From: Spirochaetota bacterium
Lineage (GTDB): Bacteria > Spirochaetota > UBA4802 > UBA5550
Reading direction: 5' to 3'
DNA length: 64,000 nucleotides
NCBI GenBank assembly: GCA_016929135.1
Contig: JAFGJK010000113.1
Location: 16,490-80,489 of the forward strand
Shown: in pieces, positions 1 through 8,709 of the stretch
Layout of the letters: each line of letters begins with the position of its first letter
How positions within the stretch are numbered: position 1 is the stretch's first letter
Made by a program: the position numbers and the translations under genes
The notes under the pieces: model-generated
Seen by the model: the letters and a program-made list of their open reading frames with translations, nothing else
What the model was told of the DNA's origin: nothing
Databases searched by the model: none

Positions 1-148
1 GGGGTATGTACTCCGCGCTCTCTACGCCTCTGTGGTTATCCACCTGTTTATACAAGATTCCACTTCAGAGGACGCAGGGTCCCTCTCCTGCTGATTTCAC
101 CGGGTCACGAATGCCGGATATAGAGTGTTGTTCACCGCGGAAAGGGTT

Positions 149-586
149 TCATCCCGCCGGGGGGCCATCGGCAACGCATGATACAGGCGTACAACAGCCA
201 TTAGCAGGTTGAAACGGAGCTGAAACGGAGACGGAGGCGTTCAAGCTGAAATGCAAATGCGCTCCATGGTCTCCCCGGAGCGCCGCGGATTCCAGGGCCG
301 CGGGGATGTTCTCTTTCATGTACCGGGAGATGAAAAGGTTGTAGCCGCTCATGGGTAGCCATCGCGCCTGCCGGTTCCATCGTACTTTTTCCTCCCGGGG
401 CAATCCCTGCCAGGCCCGCACCGCGTCGCCGAAGGTCCCGCGGATTGCCCGCTGTGCCCCGGTGTCGGGATTGGCCGGCGTCACATAGGGCCTGGCGTAT
501 TCCCTGCCGTACCTGCTGTAGAAGACGACATCGCCGAGCACTCCGTGAAGGGTTTTCAGGTACGATGCGAGCGCGATTCTGGCCAT
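149..586 (-). CDS. Conserved hypothetical protein (145 aa)
   Basis: The function is not known. The N-terminal 95 residues carry a pattern I associate with small conserved proteins of spirochaetes and other diderms: LHGxLGDVVFY near residues 14-22, YARPYVTPANPDTGAQ around 30-45, and MSGYNLFISRYM around 79-90. The protein is basic and tryptophan-containing, with no signal peptide or membrane segment. The ATG at 586 is preceded by GGGAGG at good spacing. The last 45 residues look less conserved and may be a lineage-specific extension. It is a single gene with no operon partner visible. A phage-derived or nucleic-acid-binding role is possible but unsupported. Confidence 0.75.
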   Translation of the reverse strand: MARIALASYLKTLHGVLGDVVFYSRYGREYARPYVTPANPDTGAQRAIRGTFGDAVRAWQGLPREEKVRWNRQARWLPMSGYNLFISRYMKENIPAALESAALRGDHGAHLHFSLNASVSVSAPFQPANGCCTPVSCVADGPPAG

Positions 587-1091
587 GGGGGTCCTCCCGT
601 GAAGTGGATTTCTATTTTATAGAATGGAATCGAGGGGAAAAGAAGGAATAAAAAATGCCACGCCATGGCCGGAAAAGTAAAATTACCGAGGGGCATCGGC
701 AGCAAGGGGAATGGGCCGTAACGGATCGCATCGGCCGCCGCCCCGTGCATGAACGTCGCCGCAGTGCCGGCCACAGATCTCACTTGAAAAAAAAAGTGGA
801 AAATACGGATAACAGTTCGGGGTCTCGACGTCGGCAAACCGTCCATGAGCGACCGATGGCTTCGGAACCGCTCCCGCAGGCGTTCAACGGAAATGGTGAT
901 CTCGCAACGCGGCCAAGGAGCTGGGGGGGGGTGTTCGCAGTGTTACTCCACTGCGATAACGCTTTACCGCTGACACAGGACGTCGATACCGGAGTGTAAT
1001 TATACCGGGTTTCTCTATTAATATAGGAAATAATATGATATATAGTACATTAAAGAAATCGAGACAAGGGATGATTAATCTCAAGAAATCA
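587..1091. other. Intergenic region without a convincing gene
   Basis: A 114-codon open frame at 655-999 has arginine-rich, low-complexity composition, no ribosome binding site and no family resemblance, so I do not call it. The stretch holds one copy of a dispersed repeat (728-782). Composition then changes sharply to AT-rich from about 1010. Confidence 0.6.
728..782 (+). repeat. Dispersed intergenic repeat, family 1, copy A
   Basis: This segment aligns with three other intergenic copies at 21481-21539, 23540-23595 and 36061-36119. Shared landmarks in order are a TCGGCC start, an ATGAAC/TGGAAC block, a GTGCCGG block and a CAC block before the end. Copy A is the most divergent: it lacks the final CCCCTC. 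Confidence 0.55.
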
Positions 1092-1120
1092 TTGTCACGA
1101 ATGTAAACTTTTTATATAAT
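1092..1120 (+). promoter_or_regulatory. Sigma70-type promoter of the stress operon
   Basis: TTGTCA at 1092-1097 and TATAAT at 1115-1120 are separated by exactly 17 bp in an AT-rich stretch. It is the only good promoter upstream of the first universal stress gene and would give a leader of about 100 nt. Confidence 0.65.
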
Positions 1121-1121
1121 G

Positions 1122-1145
1122 ATTCATATAATATACTATATGAAT
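1122..1145. promoter_or_regulatory. Palindrome at the start site of the stress promoter
   Basis: ATTCATATA at 1122-1130 is a perfect inverted repeat of TATATGAAT at 1137-1145, with a 6-bp spacer. It lies immediately after the -10 box, covering the expected transcription start, so a repressor operator is plausible. Confidence 0.5.
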
Positions 1146-1228
1146 GTTTTTTTTGTAACCTCTCTCGATTTTTGATATATCTAATAGTACCCTTTTTTAC
1201 ATTACCGAAGCACCCAAGGAGGCGTCAA

Positions 1229-2146
1229 ATGTATCGTTTCAAGAATATACTTATACCCGTTGATACTATTGCGGTAAAGGCTGAAGATATGAAATATGCC
1301 GACACCATTTCCAGACTTGCACAGAGCAAGAAAGCGTATTTCTTACATATCACCCCGAGCCTTGACGTTCCCGAGGAGATACGGAATCTCTATCCCGAAA
1401 TAATCGAGCCCGTGGATGAATTCGCCGAGAAGAAACTCTGTGAAGATGTGTGCGACATATTCTCAGGCAACGGCAGGGTGGACGTTCAGGCGAGCATTGT
1501 CGAAGGCAATCCAATGGACCAGCTTCTGTCCATGGTGGTGCGCAAGGATATCGACCTGGTGATGATTCAGCCCGGCAAGGGGGGCGACGAGTATTTCAGG
1601 AGCCTTCCCGAGAAGCTGGCCCGAAAGGCCCCGTGCTCGGTGCTCATAGTCCCCGAAGGGTTTCAGCTTTCAACCTATTCGAAGATACTCGTTCCATTGG
1701 ATTTTTCCGAAGATTCGAAAAACGCCATTGATGTGGCACTGGCCTTCGCGAAGGCAGAATCGCTTCAGTCAATCACGGCTGTCAATGTATACAGGGTCCC
1801 CACGGGATATCACAAGAGCGGAAAAAGCTACGAGGAATTCGCGGAGATAATGAAACGAAATGCTGAAAAGCAGTTCAATGTGTTTATTGAGAAATTTGAT
1901 ACCGGTTCCGTCACCGTGGAACCCCTCTTTGTCCTCAATGACAGCGTGGTGAAAGGCATAAAAGAGGCCATGAAAACCACGTCTGCCGATCTAGTGATCA
2001 TGAGCACGCGCGGCAGAGCCTCAGGAGCTTCTGTCATATTGTCAAGCTACACAGAAAAGATTATCAATGACAGCACGGTTCCAGTGCTGGCGGTGAAGAA
2101 AAAAGGCGCAGGCCTGAATTTTATAAAGGCCCTGCTGGAAATCTGA
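1229..2146 (+). CDS. Universal stress protein, tandem UspA domains
   Basis: A 305-residue cytoplasmic protein made of two UspA folds. Domain 1 (about 3-145) opens with FKNILIPVD. Domain 2 (about 152-290) opens with YSKILVPLDFSEDS and ends with the nucleotide-binding-type motif MSTRGRASG followed by PVLAVK. Usp proteins bind ATP or other ligands and support survival under stress. An in-frame start 57 bp upstream exists, but AAGGAGG at 1216-1222 places translation at the ATG at 1229. It is followed 21 bp later by a second Usp gene and then by a P-type ATPase, an arrangement that suggests a co-regulated ion and stress homeostasis module. Confidence 0.92.
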   Translation: MYRFKNILIPVDTIAVKAEDMKYADTISRLAQSKKAYFLHITPSLDVPEEIRNLYPEIIEPVDEFAEKKLCEDVCDIFSGNGRVDVQASIVEGNPMDQLLSMVVRKDIDLVMIQPGKGGDEYFRSLPEKLARKAPCSVLIVPEGFQLSTYSKILVPLDFSEDSKNAIDVALAFAKAESLQSITAVNVYRVPTGYHKSGKSYEEFAEIMKRNAEKQFNVFIEKFDTGSVTVEPLFVLNDSVVKGIKEAMKTTSADLVIMSTRGRASGASVILSSYTEKIINDSTVPVLAVKKKGAGLNFIKALLEI

Positions 2147-2167
2147 GTCTGAGAAAGGAGAGAGACC

Positions 2168-3307
2168 ATGAAACTATTAGAAAAAATATTACTCCCCGTA
2201 GATTTTACGGAAAGCTCGGAAAGGGCGGTTGCTCATGCCATTGAAGCGGCGCGCACTTTCAAATCTAACATATACATGATTCATGTGATTCCCGAACTCA
2301 ACATCAAAGGTATCCCCATGGATATGGTGAGGGATAATGTGAAAAAGAAGTTGAGCGAGACAGCCTCTGTAATAACGAAGGCAGGCATTGGCGTTCGTGA
2401 TACGCTGGTTGCCGAGGGCAATATTGTTGAAAAAATACTTTCGGCCGCCGATTTTCACGATGTCAACGTTATCATAAGTGGCTCCGCGTCTTCAGAAAAG
2501 GGCACGTCACTGGGAACAACAGCAGGCAAGCTCATCAGAAAGTCATCCAAACCGGTCTGGATCGTGAAGGGCGGCGGGGAAAGTGCTTCATCAGGCATTC
2601 TGGCTCCCGTGGACTTTTCCAGCGCCTCGCGGAGAGCCCTGAAAAATGCCGTACACCTGGCACGCCACTTCCGCTCGCCTCTTCATGTATTGACAGTGGT
2701 GAAGAACATCAATTCTCTGTTACGCGGCATATTCAACACAACGGAAGAAAAACAGAAGGACTATGAAGAGTCAATTCGTGAAAGGTTTGATTCCTTTATT
2801 AGTGAATTTGATTTTACCGGAGTAGAAGTGAAAAAGAGCGTTGTAAGCGGCAAACCTCATGAGGAAATCCTGAAATATATCGCCGCCAATACAATCGGCC
2901 TCACCGTCCTTGGCTCCATCGGCGACTCAAAGGACAGTTACACCCTCATAGGTTCTGTTGCCGAAAAGGTTATACGTGAAGTCCCCTGTTCAGTAATCAC
3001 GGTGAAGTCGGAAGATCCCATTTACCTCAAGATGGAAGCGGAGATGCACGACATCGAGGTCTGCACAATTCAGGGCAACGACCTTCTGAAGAACGGCATG
3101 CCCCAGGAGGCCCTGAATCACTTCAGGCATTGCCTCAACATTGATCCGCTTTACACGAAGGCATGGGACAATATGGCAGAGGCATACAAACGGCTGGGCG
3201 ATGAGAATGCGGCCAATGAGGCCAGGAGCAGGTCAAAGGAGATCGAGGACAGGCTCTGGTCACGCAGGGTGGAAGCCGAAATAAGGGCCGATAAATACAA
3301 GAAATAA
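2168..3307 (+). CDS. Universal stress protein, tandem UspA plus C-terminal TPR
   Basis: A 379-residue protein. UspA domain 1 starts at LEKILLPVDFTESSERA (about 4-20), and domain 2 starts near residue 144 (ILAPVDFSSASRRA). Each domain carries a glycine-rich loop near its end (SGSASSEKGTSLG; LGSIGDSKDS). After about residue 295 comes an alpha-helical tail that reads as a tetratricopeptide repeat (EALNHFRHCLNIDPLYTKAW). The TPR tail is the unusual part, because most Usp proteins end after the nucleotide-binding fold; it suggests a docking role. The start is supported by AAAGGAG about 7 bp upstream. It is downstream of another Usp gene in the same transcription unit. Confidence 0.92.
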   Translation: MKLLEKILLPVDFTESSERAVAHAIEAARTFKSNIYMIHVIPELNIKGIPMDMVRDNVKKKLSETASVITKAGIGVRDTLVAEGNIVEKILSAADFHDVNVIISGSASSEKGTSLGTTAGKLIRKSSKPVWIVKGGGESASSGILAPVDFSSASRRALKNAVHLARHFRSPLHVLTVVKNINSLLRGIFNTTEEKQKDYEESIRERFDSFISEFDFTGVEVKKSVVSGKPHEEILKYIAANTIGLTVLGSIGDSKDSYTLIGSVAEKVIREVPCSVITVKSEDPIYLKMEAEMHDIEVCTIQGNDLLKNGMPQEALNHFRHCLNIDPLYTKAWDNMAEAYKRLGDENAANEARSRSKEIEDRLWSRRVEAEIRADKYKK

Positions 3308-3322
3308 ACCGTAACTTTGTTG

Positions 3323-3350
3323 AGCCGGGCCTTCAGGGGCCCGGCTTTTT
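3323..3350 (+). terminator. Rho-independent terminator after the Usp pair
   Basis: AGCCGGGCC (3323-3331) pairs with GGCCCGGCT (3338-3346) across a 6-nt loop, followed directly by TTTTT. It lies 16 bp after the second Usp stop codon, so the ATPase gene downstream probably has its own promoter or relies on read-through. Confidence 0.85.
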
Positions 3351-3422
3351 CCTGACCTCATATTCATAGCCCATATCCGGCGGGGTATAACTAAAAGGGT
3401 GCGGTGACAATGGTATAAAACT

Positions 3423-6116
3423 ATGGAAACTTTACTGAACGAGCACTGGCATCATCTGCCCGAAGAAGAATTATTGCATCTTTTCAAGAGCGACAGGGAA
3501 AAGGGGCTGGATTCCTTTGAGGTCAAGCACCGACGGGAACATTTCGGGCCCAACATGTTGACGGCGAAAAAAAAACAGAATCCCCTTGTCCGTTTTCTGC
3601 TGCAGTTCCATCAGCCACTGGTGTATATTCTGCTTGCCGCCTCAATCATCACTCTCGTGCTTGGCGAGTATATCGATTCAGCGGTCATTTTTGCCGTTAT
3701 CTTCGTGAATGCCATAGTGGGATTTTTACAGGAATCAAAGGCGATCGAGGCCCTTGAGGCTCTTTCGAAAAGCCTCAAGACCGAGTCAACGGTGATACGA
3801 AGCGGCGTAAAAACCGGAATCGGTTCCGAGGAAATAGTCCCCGGCGATATCGTCCTTTTAAAGTCCGGCGACAAGGTCCCCGCTGACATGCGGCTCCTGT
3901 ACGCCCGTGACCTGAAGATCGACGAGTCCGTGCTTACCGGCGAGTCGCTTCCCATAGAAAAAAGGACGAGCGTTCTGGGTGACGGCGTGATACTGGCCGA
4001 GCGGCACAACATGGCATACTCTTCCACGCTGGTCACCTACGGCCAGGGAACAGGTCTCGTGGTCGGTACGGGCGACAGGACCGAGGTCGGGAAGATATCG
4101 GAGCTGCTGAACAGGGTTGAAAGTATCGATACACCGTTGACGCAGAAAATTTCCCATTTCAGCCACATTCTCCTGTACGTAATACTGGGCATGGCCGTCA
4201 TTACCTTCGCCGTGGGCCTCTTGCGCGGCCAGGATCCAGTAGAAATGTTTCTTGCTGCAGTTGCCCTTGCAGTGGGGGCCATCCCCGAAGGGCTTCCGGC
4301 CGCTCTGACAATAATACTGGCAATCGGCGTCTCGCGCATGGCGAAAAGAAATGCCATTATCCGCAAACCTCCCGCCGTGGAGACACTGGGGAGCACAATG
4401 GTTATTTGCACCGACAAGACGGGCACCATAACGGAAAACCAGATGACCGTCACCTCCATTGTCGCCGGGGGTTCGTCCTACGAGGTTACCGGAACGGGCT
4501 ATAAGCCCGAAGGCAAAATCATGTCAGGACCGGAAAAGGCAGACCCGCTGCGCAATGCGGCCATGAAAGAAACACTAACTGCGGGTCTTCTTTGCAATGA
4601 CAGTACACTGTCATATGAGGGCGAGCGCTGGGACATCAAGGGCGATCCGACTGAAGGCGCCCTGCTGGTATCGTACGCCAAAAGCGGATTGCCGGAAGAA
4701 CCAGCAGAAGCCAAAGCCCGACGGGACACCATACCCTTCGAGTCGGAGTACCAGTACATGGCAACCCTTCATGAATCTTCGGGAGGTGCCATGCTCTCCT
4801 ATGCCAAGGGCGCGGTTGAGGTGATGCTCGAAAAATGTTCCGCCGTAATGAATGCCGACGGGAGCACTTCGCCCCTGGACAAGAATGAGGTCATCGCCGG
4901 CGTGGAGTCCCTTGCCGGCAGGGGTCTGCGCGTCCTGGGATTCGCAAAAAAGGAATTCCCCTCGTCCCAGACGTCCCTTGACCATGAAGACCTGGCAGAC
5001 GGCATGGTTTTTCTCGGTATCCAGGCTATGTTCGACCCGCCACGCAAAGAGGCGATTGAAGCAATCAAGGCCTGCCACTCAGCAGGCATACGGGTGAAGA
5101 TGATAACCGGAGACCACGCGATTACCGCCAAGGCAATAGCAGACCTTATAAACCTGGACTGCAGCGGCAGTGCCTGCGTTCACGATACCGTAACAGGATC
5201 GGAACTCGCGATGATGACAGATGAAGAGATAAAAAGGATACTCGATGAAAGAGCCGTATTCGCCAGGGTGACGCCGGAGCAGAAACTCAGGCTCGTGGAA
5301 GCTCTTCAGGCCACGGGAAATGTGGCCGCCATGACCGGTGATGGGGTTAACGACGCACCTGCCCTGAAACAGGCCAATATCGGAATATCAATGGGCATTA
5401 CCGGTACAGAGGTCGCCAAGGAGGCTGCCGACATGGTTCTGACCGATGACAACTTCGCCACTATCGTTGCAGCCGTAGAAGAGGGGAGGGCCGTCTTCGA
5501 TAACATCAAGAAGTTTATCGTCTGGACACTGCCAACGAATCTCGGCGAGGGTCTGGTTATACTCGCGGCCATTATGGCGGGCGTGGCACTCCCTGTTTTA
5601 CCCATACACGTCCTGTGGATTAACATGTCAACCGCGCTTCTTCTGGGGCTCATGCTTGCCTTTGAGATCAAGGAGCCGGGACTGATGAACAGAAAGCCCC
5701 GCGACCCCGAACAGCCGCTGCTCACGCCTTACCTTTTGGTGAGAATTGTGCTCGTGGCCAGCCTCATGCTCGGCGGTGCCTTCGGCTTTTATGAGTGGGC
5801 GCTTCAAAACGATTTTTCCATGGAGCAGGCACGCACAACGGCGGTCAATGTCTTTGTGGTGATCGAGATACTATATCTCTTCAATTCCCGTTCTTTGAAA
5901 AAACCCCTGAGAGAAATCGGATTTTTCAGCAATCCCTCCGTTTTTCTCGGTTCGGGGATCATGCTGGTGCTGCAGCTTCTGTTTACTTATGCTGGGCCCG
6001 TTAATGTAATATTTCAGACTGCACCCATCCCCGCATGGTTCTGGGGTGTCATTGTTGCCTATTCTCTTGTGGTGTACGGTGTGGTGAATATTCACAAACG
6101 CTTTTCCAAAGATTGA
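3423..6116 (+). CDS. P-type cation-transporting ATPase (type II, SERCA/PMR-like)
   Basis: An 897-residue integral membrane pump. N-terminal cation ATPase domain, then the actuator motif LTGES (about 171-175), the M4 motif AIPEGLPAA, the phosphorylation motif CTDKTGT with Asp331, the nucleotide-binding domain with KGAVEVML, MITGDH, and the hinge motif TGDGVNDAPALK (about 638-649), then the C-terminal transport helices. All catalytic residues are present. In M6 the SERCA calcium ligands (NxxTD) are replaced by INMSTA, a pattern common in bacterial relatives of uncertain ion specificity, so I do not assign calcium, sodium or potassium. No clear ribosome binding site precedes the ATG. The neighbours are two Usp genes, a common genomic partnership. 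Confidence 0.93.
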   Translation: METLLNEHWHHLPEEELLHLFKSDREKGLDSFEVKHRREHFGPNMLTAKKKQNPLVRFLLQFHQPLVYILLAASIITLVLGEYIDSAVIFAVIFVNAIVGFLQESKAIEALEALSKSLKTESTVIRSGVKTGIGSEEIVPGDIVLLKSGDKVPADMRLLYARDLKIDESVLTGESLPIEKRTSVLGDGVILAERHNMAYSSTLVTYGQGTGLVVGTGDRTEVGKISELLNRVESIDTPLTQKISHFSHILLYVILGMAVITFAVGLLRGQDPVEMFLAAVALAVGAIPEGLPAALTIILAIGVSRMAKRNAIIRKPPAVETLGSTMVICTDKTGTITENQMTVTSIVAGGSSYEVTGTGYKPEGKIMSGPEKADPLRNAAMKETLTAGLLCNDSTLSYEGERWDIKGDPTEGALLVSYAKSGLPEEPAEAKARRDTIPFESEYQYMATLHESSGGAMLSYAKGAVEVMLEKCSAVMNADGSTSPLDKNEVIAGVESLAGRGLRVLGFAKKEFPSSQTSLDHEDLADGMVFLGIQAMFDPPRKEAIEAIKACHSAGIRVKMITGDHAITAKAIADLINLDCSGSACVHDTVTGSELAMMTDEEIKRILDERAVFARVTPEQKLRLVEALQATGNVAAMTGDGVNDAPALKQANIGISMGITGTEVAKEAADMVLTDDNFATIVAAVEEGRAVFDNIKKFIVWTLPTNLGEGLVILAAIMAGVALPVLPIHVLWINMSTALLLGLMLAFEIKEPGLMNRKPRDPEQPLLTPYLLVRIVLVASLMLGGAFGFYEWALQNDFSMEQARTTAVNVFVVIEILYLFNSRSLKKPLREIGFFSNPSVFLGSGIMLVLQLLFTYAGPVNVIFQTAPIPAWFWGVIVAYSLVVYGVVNIHKRFSKD

Positions 6117-6476
6117 TATGGCAGCAACAATACAGGCGCGGGATATGATAATAGACGGCGGCTTGTTTATGATGAATTGCCGCGTATGGGGAACTGATAC
6201 AGAATCTATGTTATCCTGGATACAATGTGATCTTGCCATAAAAACTGACACAGTATTGAGTAACAGTATGATCGATTCCCAAATGAAATATTCCAAGGAA
6301 GGTCAAAAAAATATTCGATTATTCAGACCTTCCAACAATTAACGGTTTTATTGATGACAACGTGATATTCACGCCCGTCCGCCTCCGAAATCATCCGTGT
6401 TTCGTCGGCGGCCCGTCGGCTTCCTGCCTCCCGCTCTCGTTGAATATCACGTTGTTGACTCCTATCACGTTCAAAT
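6117..6476. other. Intergenic region with long inverted repeat
   Basis: No credible gene. A 74-codon frame at 6118-6342 has no ribosome binding site or family resemblance. The stretch ends with the inverted repeat listed separately and runs into a transposase remnant. Confidence 0.5.
6358..6454. repeat. 14-bp perfect inverted repeat with 69-bp centre
   Basis: CAACGTGATATTCA at 6358-6371 is the exact reverse complement of TGAATATCACGTTG at 6441-6454. Next to a transposase remnant it may be a small non-autonomous element or a rearranged end of an insertion sequence. No flanking target duplication is evident. Confidence 0.5.
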
Positions 6477-6731
6477 TCAATCTAAACAGTCATTACTGCC
6501 GCCTTTTTTTACGAGAATCCACTTGATCATTTCGAATATGTTCTCGCGTGATCGGAGCCTTTCCAGAAAGATCCGAAACCGCAAGTCCATCGTCTCGTCA
6601 GGCACCGTCTCGGTCAGTATATCAATTCCAGGGAACCGCTGAAACGACAACCGGCCATACAGCGCTCCCCCAACTCCGGGATCGCTCAAATCGTACCATT
6701 GCGATAGAAAATGCTTTGTGCGCCTCAACAT
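6477..6731 (-). pseudogene. IS5-type transposase N-terminal remnant
   Basis: An 84-codon fragment that matches the N-terminal part of IS5-group DDE transposases as I recall them: QWYDLSDPGVGGALYGRLSF followed by QRFPGIDIL and VPDETMDLRFRIFLERL. In intact proteins the last motif reads like PDETTILRFRHLLE. Here it has drifted (the TTIL equivalent is TMDL), and the frame stops after about 84 residues with no DDE catalytic domain downstream. The rest of the element appears deleted. It marks an old insertion next to the restriction-modification remnant at 7630. Confidence 0.7.
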
Positions 6732-6903
6732 GAGATTGTTCCGTTTCCGGCCTGCTTCTTTCTAATCATACTACGGCGCTATAATCAATGACAGCGGTTC
6801 CCAGGGGATCACCTTGACCTTGACACCATGGCCCTCCCCGCATACGGCAAGGGAAGGCGTTACACTTCAGTATCATTACAGAATATACTGTATGAAGGGA
6901 ATG

Positions 6904-7467
6904 CTATTGCATATACATTTTGTATTGTACCGGTTTGCCGTCCTTCTCGATGTACCACCAGTTGCCGATCGGATTCTTCGGGTTCTTGTTATAATTGATG
7001 CCGCCGATTTTAAAATTACTGTCAATCAGGTATCGCAAGGTCACCGATAGGCTTTCGGCAGGATTGAGCTCCTTCACCTTGTCCTGCAGCATCCTCGAGG
7101 TGTCCATGATGTGATCATCGTGCCCGTCCCACATGACCCATGCGGGATAACCCGTTGTTTTAGCGTTGAGGTATCCGCCTATCATGATGCTGTCGAGGTC
7201 AACGCGCTGTGTGCGTTTTGATATGTTTTTTATGGTCACATCGGCGTCGACCGCCTTGCGTCCGTAATTCCTCTGGTAGCTCTCCTGCAGAAGCGCCCCC
7301 GGGGAGTATACCTCGTGGACATTGAACAGCAGACTGCCGTCGCTGAAGGAGGGGATGTTCGTCTGGATCACGCTCTTTTCCATACTGAAGGAGGCGCAGC
7401 GCAGCTGCAGTCCCGAGAGAAAGACCAGGCAGAGAAGGCCTGCGGTACATGCCGAACATTTTTTCAT
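6904..7467 (-). CDS. Exported hypothetical protein (187 aa)
   Basis: Function unknown. The first 27 residues form a signal peptide (MKKCSACTAG, then a leucine-rich core, then LQLRCAS). A cysteine sits at the possible cleavage site, but Arg at -1 is a poor lipobox, so either lipoprotein or secreted is possible. The mature part is soluble and beta-rich, with INxxKNISKRTQRVDLDS-like patterns of immunoglobulin-type periplasmic proteins. An upstream in-frame start exists, but AGGAGG at 7473-7478 points to the ATG at 7467. No partner gene is adjacent. Confidence 0.75.
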   Translation of the reverse strand: MKKCSACTAGLLCLVFLSGLQLRCASFSMEKSVIQTNIPSFSDGSLLFNVHEVYSPGALLQESYQRNYGRKAVDADVTIKNISKRTQRVDLDSIMIGGYLNAKTTGYPAWVMWDGHDDHIMDTSRMLQDKVKELNPAESLSVTLRYLIDSNFKIGGINYNKNPKNPIGNWWYIEKDGKPVQYKMYMQ

Positions 7468-8316
7468 GTCAATCCTCCTGTAATGAATAATCGTGTGATA
7501 CACGGCTCCATTGCGCGTACATTGTAAAAGTTTCTCCAATTCTATTAAAATTCAAGATTAAAAGATAGAAAAAATTTTGCATATGTCATTGTGTCGTATC
7601 AGCATTATGGCATTCACACAAAGCGCTGAAGGGATAAAAAGATAAACGACGCCGACCTTCTGGACCGCCAGATCGACCACCTGGTATACCAACTCTACGG
7701 CCTTACCGACGAGGAGATAGGGATCGTTGAGGGGACAACCGGGGCATACAATACATTGAGTACTGTTATGGCATAAAGGCTGGTTCCATTGGAATTCATA
7801 ATCCGGTGCGACGAATCGGATTGTGATAAAGGACTCAGCAAGAATTGTGGAAAGAGCATGAGCGGCGATGCCTTCACACGACATGCCCCCGCTGTGATCG
7901 GGGAACGTACCATCGATACAGGGCATATCTAGATGGTGATGGCCAAACCGGAAATGGCCCTGCCGGATCCCCGCATGGGCGCGAAGACCGACGCATGACA
8001 CGCCATTTCCGGATCACCGCGGGAAAAATCCCGCCCTCGGGACAAATATGGTTGACAGAATCCCGGAAGCGGAGCCTATGGTGTGCATCAAACTGTTAGG
8101 AGCATTGATGACCGTTTTTGTACAAAGGATGTCCTGATCGGGATTGACTTCGGTACACGATTTCAACGTTTCGCATTTCTTCCGTTTTCAATCCGCCAGC
8201 ACCATCCACCGGAATCACTCCGGCCTCACGACCAGGACATCGCAGCCTTGCGCGGATTACGTCGTGCCGTAATCCCTTGTGCCGTTGTACCATACCATAC
8301 AAGCGGGGAACTACGC
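7468..8316. other. Decayed intergenic region
   Basis: About 850 bp without an intact gene. It contains the methylase tail at 7630-7776 and an 11-bp inverted repeat (CCGGAAATGGC at 7948-7958, GCCATTTCCGG at 8002-8012). Open frames on the minus strand through the same DNA have no recognisable features. Confidence 0.5.
7630..7776 (+). pseudogene. Tail of an Eco57I/type IIG restriction-modification methylase
   Basis: A 48-codon open stretch reading DADLLDRQIDHLVYQLYGL then TDEEIGIVEG. This is the characteristic C-terminal end of Eco57I-like and related modification methylases (LVYxLYGLTxEEIxIVEG). A stop codon lies immediately upstream in frame and nothing of the catalytic domain remains, so this is a remnant left after deletion of an R-M gene. 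Assignment rests on that one motif. Confidence 0.65.
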
Positions 8317-8709
8317 ATGTCCAGATCACATATAACAGTACAGAACCAGAACGAGGTATTCGTCTGCGGCCACTGCGGCCTCACCGTACCGCTTCCTGAA
8401 GCGGGCACGGCGCACCGGAACCACTGCCCCCGGTGCCTCTGGAGCCGCCACGTGGACCTCAGGACCGGCGACCGCATGTCGGTCTGCCGGGGGATGATGG
8501 AACCGGCCGGCATATGGGTGCGGGAGGGGAACGAATGGGCGCTCATACACCGGTGCATGAAATGCGGCGTCCTCAGGGCAAACCGCATCGCCGGCGACGA
8601 CGACGAGGCGCTCCTCTTCTCACTGGCCCTGCGGCCGCTCCTCCTGCTCCCCTTCCCTGCCGAGCTCGCCCTGGGAAGGCTTCTGCCGGGCGGCGGGAGG
8701 GCCTCATGA
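8317..8709 (+). CDS. RNHCP domain protein
   Basis: A 130-residue protein with the RNHCP signature: AHRNHCPRCLWSRHVD at about 32-47. Three CxxC pairs (C17/C20, C37/C40, C80/C83) make a metal-binding, zinc-ribbon-like fold. The last 30 residues are leucine-rich. The family has no assigned biochemical function; RNA or ribosome association is inferred from its recurrent position before rsgA. The upstream open frame extends to 8083, but the conserved domain and a GGGGAA motif favour the ATG at 8317. It overlaps rsgA by ATGA, so the two are translationally coupled. Confidence 0.85.
   Translation: MSRSHITVQNQNEVFVCGHCGLTVPLPEAGTAHRNHCPRCLWSRHVDLRTGDRMSVCRGMMEPAGIWVREGNEWALIHRCMKCGVLRANRIAGDDDEALLFSLALRPLLLLPFPAELALGRLLPGGGRAS

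Noticed and set aside
655..999. 114-codon plus-strand frame
   Set aside because: Arginine-rich, no ribosome binding site or family resemblance, and it contains a dispersed repeat copy; likely chance in GC-rich DNA.
8041..8160. LIGIDFGT-like motif near 8135
   Set aside because: Short ASKHA-like resemblance in a frame with no other supporting motif; chance match.
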